This document shows, piece after piece, positions 60,521-64,000 of a DNA stretch of 64,000 nt (position 1 is its first letter; the number at the start of each line of letters is the position of its first letter). The DNA is from Nocardia carnea (GTDB lineage Bacteria > Actinomycetota > Actinomycetes > Mycobacteriales > Mycobacteriaceae). The position numbers and the translations under genes were made by a program. The stretch spans positions 1 to 64,000 of the forward strand of contig NZ_JARWPM010000198.1 of the NCBI RefSeq assembly GCF_029869215.1, written 5' to 3'. The notes beneath the pieces are model-generated. The model saw only the letters and a program-made list of their open reading frames with translations, made no database searches and was not told where the DNA came from.

Positions 60521-63500
60521 TCATCCATCCCGCTTCTGCAGCATTTGGTGGACTTCTCGCCAGTCGATTCCGGCTGGAGCTTTCGCCAGGATCGCGGCCA
60601 GTAGACCCAGCCGTGCGGTGCGGTCGGCGGGGTCGTCGGCCATGACCAGGACATCGTCGAAAAACGTGGTCAGTGGCTCGATCAGGGTGTGGCCGTGGGG
60701 GATCCATTCGGTCAACGGCTTGCCATCGGCAACAGGCACCGAACCCATCACGGTCAGGAGCTGCTGCTCGGCGGGGCCGATGAGCCTAGCGGGGTCGTAG
60801 GTGGTGGGCGCGGCGGGAGGCAGGATCCGCATGATCCGTTGCAGTCCTTCCACAAGGTCGGCGAATCGGTTGTCCTCGCTGGCTTCGCTGATCTGGTCGA
60901 TCAACATGTCCGCGCGATGCGGGGCCTCGGCGGAGGGACGGACTGCGGCGATGAGTCCTGGACCGACTGCTTCGTCGCGGAGTCGCTGCTCGTAGCGGGT
61001 GGTGATCAGTTCCTCAGCAGTGGACAGGACCGCGGGGTCGATGGTGAGGCCCTGGCCGCGGAGTTGGTCGGCGGCGGTCCTGAGGCCGATTGGGATGGTG
61101 ACGTCGGCGAGTTCGGGGTGGTCGCGCAGGATTGCCAGGATTCCGGCTGCCGCGCGGCGCAGGCCGTAGGGGTCGGCGTTGCCGGTGAGTTTGGCGCCGA
61201 CGGCGAGCATCGCGACCAGGAGGTCGAAGCGGTCTGCCAATGCAAGGAGCGCGCCGGGTGTGGTGGTGGGGAGGTCGTCTCCGGACGAGCGGGGCAGCTC
61301 CATTTCCCACAGTGCCGTGGCCACTGGTTCGGATTCGCGGGACTTGGTCGCGTATTCGCGCGCCATAGTGCCGGCGAGGGAGGTCATTTCGATCACCATT
61401 TGGGTGGCGAGGTCGAACTTCGCGAGGGCACCAGCGCGGGTCAAGGTGGCCGCGTCAGCAGCAGGGAGGCCACTGCGGGTGCCAAGTATGGAGGCCGCTG
61501 TGGCAATGCGGTCGGCGCGGTCAGCCATGGTGCCGACCTTCTCGTGGAACATGAGTGCCCCGAGCCGGGCCCGGAACTGGTCAGGGGCGATGGTCAGGTC
61601 GACATTCCAGAAGAACGCGGCATCCTCGAAGCGGGCGCGGAGCACGTTTTCGTTGCCGCCGCGGACGACGTCGGCGTCGCAGTCGCCGTTGGCCATCGTC
61701 ACGAAGACCGGCAGCAGGTCACCCGCGCCGGAGCGGACCGGGAGGTAACGCTGATGCTTGCGCATCACAGTGATGAGGATTTGTTCTGGCAGGTCGAGGT
61801 ATTTCGGGTCGAAATGGCCCAGGATACCGGTCGGGGATTCGACGAGGTTGGTGATCTCATCGATCAGGTCGGCGTCGCCGTCGACGTCGATCCGGCCGTT
61901 CGCGGCCTCAGCCAGAGCGGCGGCCGAGGACACGACGCGTGCGCGGCGCTCGACCGGGTCGACGACGATTCCCGCGGCCTCGAGTACTGGGAGATAGTGG
62001 TCGGCGGCAGGGAGATCGAACGTCGGTGTAGCGGACTGGCGGTGGCCTCGGGTGCTGCGGCCCGCTACCAATGTGCCGGCGGTGATCGGGAGGATCTGGT
62101 CGCCGAGTAGCGCGGTGAGCCATCGGATAGGGCGGGAGAAACTCAATTCCGGATCACGCCAGCGCATGTTCTTGTCCGCCCGCAACGACAGGGTGAGCCG
62201 GGACAGGACATCGGTGAGTACCACTGCCGCCGAACGGCCGGCGCGAGTGCTCTCGACCGCGACGTGCTCGGCACCGCCGACTTCGATCCGTTGCAGATCA
62301 TCGGCCGAAACACCCTGCGCACGAAGGAAACCGGCGAGAGCCGGAGTGGATTTACCGTCGGCATCGTAGGCTGCGGCGACCTTCGGGCCCCGGCGCACGT
62401 TCACGCTGTCGGGTTCCCTATCGGCGATGCCCTCGACTCGCACGCCGATCCGGCGTGGGGTCGCCTGCACGGTGATCTCACCATGCGGCAGGGCAGTGGA
62501 ATCAAGGAGTTCGATGAGTGTGGCGCGCACGCTGGAAATGCTCGCGGTCACGACATGCGGCGGTAGTTCCTCGGTGCCGATCTCGAACAGCAGCACCGAT
62601 CCGGGTGCTGAAGTGATCGTGGCGGGATCGACGGGAGAAGTGGCCAGCGGCGGCGGGGCGTGTACTCCGCGCGGATACCCGGCCTCCGCACGTAAGTCGG
62701 TCCACAGGGCGGCGATCTCGCGGGATTGCTTGCGCATCACCGCGAACCACTTCGCGCGCTCGGCTGTACTCACCGCACCGCGCGAATCCAGAATGTTGAA
62801 TGCGTGGCTGGATTTCAGGACATGTACATGCGCAGGGACCGGCAGCCGGGTGGTGATCATCCGGTCGGCTTCGGCCGAGTACGCGGCGAGCAGGCCACGG
62901 GTGGTGTCGATGTCGGCGTCGTCGAGGTAGTAGCGCGACATCTCGTACTCAGACTGGCCGAACACTTCGCCGTAGCTGACGCCGGGCGCGTAGGCGATGT
63001 GCTCGAAGTGTGTGACGCCCTGGATCGCCATCAGGATCCGCTCGAGGCCGTAGGTGATCTCGACCGGGATCGGGTCGAGGTTCTGTCCCGCGACCTGTTG
63101 GAAGTAGGTGAACTGGGTGATCTCCATACCGTCGAGCCAGACTTCCCAGCCCAGACCCCACGCCCCGATCGCCGGCTGAGCCCAGTTGTCCTCCACGAAC
63201 CGCACATCGTGGGCATCGAGGTCGATACCGAGCGCGGCCAGCGAACCCAGGTACAACTCCTGCGGATCACCCGGTTCAGGTTTGAGTATCACCTGGAACT
63301 GGGTGTGGGTCTGCAAGCGGTTCGGGTTCTTACCGTATCGAGAGTCGTCGGGACGTACGGATGGTTCGACGTAGGCGACGTTCCAGATTTCCGGACCCAG
63401 CACACTCAGCAGCGTGGCGGGGTTCATCGTGCCGGCACCGACCTCGGTGTTGAACGGCTGACCCAGCAGGCAACCTCGCTGCGACCAGTACGCCTGCAGA

Positions 63501-63568
63501 CGAAGGATCGCTTCCTGCATCGATACGGGGACGGAGGGGTTGTCGTTGTGGGCAGTTGCCGTGGTCAT
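60521..63568 (-). CDS. glyQS: Single-chain glycyl-tRNA synthetase (alpha-beta fusion)
   Basis: 1015 residues. Residues ~15-300 are the class II catalytic alpha subunit (AILRLQAYWSQRGCLLGQP, EVGAGTMNPATLL, EPSVRPDDSRYG, DNWAQPAIGAWGLGWEVWLDG). After a proline-rich linker the beta subunit begins (LLFEIGTEELPPHVV) and includes DKNMRWRDPELSFSRPIRWL and HEKVGTMADRADRI. The bacterial alpha2beta2 GlyRS usually has separate chains, and mycolic-acid actinomycetes are generally expected to use the shorter unrelated GlyRS. A fused copy here could be an extra synthetase for resistance or for aminoacyl-tRNA-dependent biosynthesis. ATG overlaps the upstream radical SAM stop. Confidence 0.95.
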   Translation of the reverse strand: MTTATAHNDNPSVPVSMQEAILRLQAYWSQRGCLLGQPFNTEVGAGTMNPATLLSVLGPEIWNVAYVEPSVRPDDSRYGKNPNRLQTHTQFQVILKPEPGDPQELYLGSLAALGIDLDAHDVRFVEDNWAQPAIGAWGLGWEVWLDGMEITQFTYFQQVAGQNLDPIPVEITYGLERILMAIQGVTHFEHIAYAPGVSYGEVFGQSEYEMSRYYLDDADIDTTRGLLAAYSAEADRMITTRLPVPAHVHVLKSSHAFNILDSRGAVSTAERAKWFAVMRKQSREIAALWTDLRAEAGYPRGVHAPPPLATSPVDPATITSAPGSVLLFEIGTEELPPHVVTASISSVRATLIELLDSTALPHGEITVQATPRRIGVRVEGIADREPDSVNVRRGPKVAAAYDADGKSTPALAGFLRAQGVSADDLQRIEVGGAEHVAVESTRAGRSAAVVLTDVLSRLTLSLRADKNMRWRDPELSFSRPIRWLTALLGDQILPITAGTLVAGRSTRGHRQSATPTFDLPAADHYLPVLEAAGIVVDPVERRARVVSSAAALAEAANGRIDVDGDADLIDEITNLVESPTGILGHFDPKYLDLPEQILITVMRKHQRYLPVRSGAGDLLPVFVTMANGDCDADVVRGGNENVLRARFEDAAFFWNVDLTIAPDQFRARLGALMFHEKVGTMADRADRIATAASILGTRSGLPAADAATLTRAGALAKFDLATQMVIEMTSLAGTMAREYATKSRESEPVATALWEMELPRSSGDDLPTTTPGALLALADRFDLLVAMLAVGAKLTGNADPYGLRRAAAGILAILRDHPELADVTIPIGLRTAADQLRGQGLTIDPAVLSTAEELITTRYEQRLRDEAVGPGLIAAVRPSAEAPHRADMLIDQISEASEDNRFADLVEGLQRIMRILPPAAPTTYDPARLIGPAEQQLLTVMGSVPVADGKPLTEWIPHGHTLIEPLTTFFDDVLVMADDPADRTARLGLLAAILAKAPAGIDWREVHQMLQKRDG

Positions 63569-64000
63569 CCGGAAATCCTATCGGTGGCGAGAGCGGGCAT
63601 TCCGAGCGCTACTCCGGTCGCTGGAGCGAAGAAGCTGGGCAGGTGGCAGCCGCCGCGGCAGGCGTCGGCGACTGCGCAACCGGTGCAGGTTGGCCTGGTG
63701 GCGACCGCTGCGTGCACGGCGTCGGTCAAGGCGGGCCATGCTCCGGCGAGGGGTTCGGTGTGCAGGGAACCGAAGTAGACGTTGGAGTGCGGACAGTTCC
63801 GCAATCGGCCGTCGTAGGAGACGCTGCCCCACACCATTCCCGATTCGCAGTGCCCGGATATCTGCGACAGCCGCAATCCGAGGGTTGGGTCGTCGGACCG
63901 TAACGGGGTGTCGGTATCGGAGGTGCACACCTTCTGCGCGCAGGGCCACGCCACCGTCATCCCGGGGCATTCGGTGGCAAGGAGGTGGTCGATGCGGGTG
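63565..64000 (-). CDS. Radical SAM/SPASM protein, C-terminal part (runs off window)
   Basis: The frame is open to the window edge, so the N-terminal radical SAM core is not visible. The visible end has the SPASM cysteine pattern: ISGHCESGMVW, LRNCPHSNVYFG, and CTGCAVADACRGGC near the C-terminus, which bind auxiliary iron-sulphur clusters. Such enzymes modify peptides (RiPPs) or other substrates. Its stop overlaps the glycyl-tRNA synthetase start (ATGA at 63565-63568), linking the two functions. Confidence 0.85.
   Translation of the reverse strand, partial: TRIDHLLATECPGMTVAWPCAQKVCTSDTDTPLRSDDPTLGLRLSQISGHCESGMVWGSVSYDGRLRNCPHSNVYFGSLHTEPLAGAWPALTDAVHAAVATRPTCTGCAVADACRGGCHLPSFFAPATGVALGMPALATDRISG

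Overview
The window is high-GC DNA with strong GC3 coding bias, frequent GTG and TTG starts and many 4-bp ATGA/GTGA gene overlaps. It carries a UPF0182 membrane protein, XRE-DUF5753/DUF397 and SAV2177-type methyltransferase genes. Together these point to an actinomycete, most likely Nocardia or a close relative. The genus is an inference. All assignments come from reading motifs by eye; no search was run.

Layout. 1-7181 is an accessory region. It has a G/C low-complexity edge, a two-gene unit (43-aa membrane peptide plus an OLD-type ATPase/TOPRIM protein with an N-terminal HTH) behind a 10-bp-phased repeat, transposase debris, and a complete IS3-family element (4960-6290) next to a tRNA-3'-end-like sequence. 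7182-26850 is a transport and ion-homeostasis region. It holds a TerD-like protein, an ArsR regulator, UPF0182, a broken K+ channel beside an intact Ktr K+ system, NhaA, and three separate copies of one module: GbsR/MarR-like regulator, ABC ATPase, ABC permease(s). Each module has its own candidate operator. One short hairpin motif occurs three times; one copy precedes nhaA and one lies upstream of the broken K+ channel.

26869-41139 is mixed. It contains a gltS-type symporter broken by one frameshift, a repeat-rich and G/C-rich junction (29600-29940), pseudogene remnants, a convergent DUF488 pair, a stand-alone SbcD-like nuclease with zinc-finger-like C-terminus, a P-loop kinase, a DapA-family aldolase, a methyltransferase and a HIT protein.

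41296-55467 is a minus-strand, almost fully translationally coupled operon of about 14 genes. It reads as a biosynthetic cluster: a GmhA-HldE fusion and an HldD-like epimerase (activated heptose), a GT9 glycosyltransferase, carbamoyltransferase, P450, radical SAM enzyme, SHMT-like PLP enzyme, acyltransferase-like/SGNH fusion, HAD phosphatase-like protein, nucleoside hydrolase, SAV2177 methyltransferase and three small proteins. Divergent from it are a class IV aminotransferase and an XRE-FGE fusion. Lipopolysaccharide heptose is not expected in an actinomycete, so a heptose-containing, carbamoylated small molecule is the simplest reading. The heptose logic resembles that published for septacidin and hygromycin B.

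57479-64000 holds a coupled pair with degenerate resolvase-like domains, an XRE-DUF5753/DUF397 pair with a perfect 18-bp palindrome upstream, and a single-chain alpha-beta glycyl-tRNA synthetase coupled to a SPASM radical SAM gene that runs off the window.
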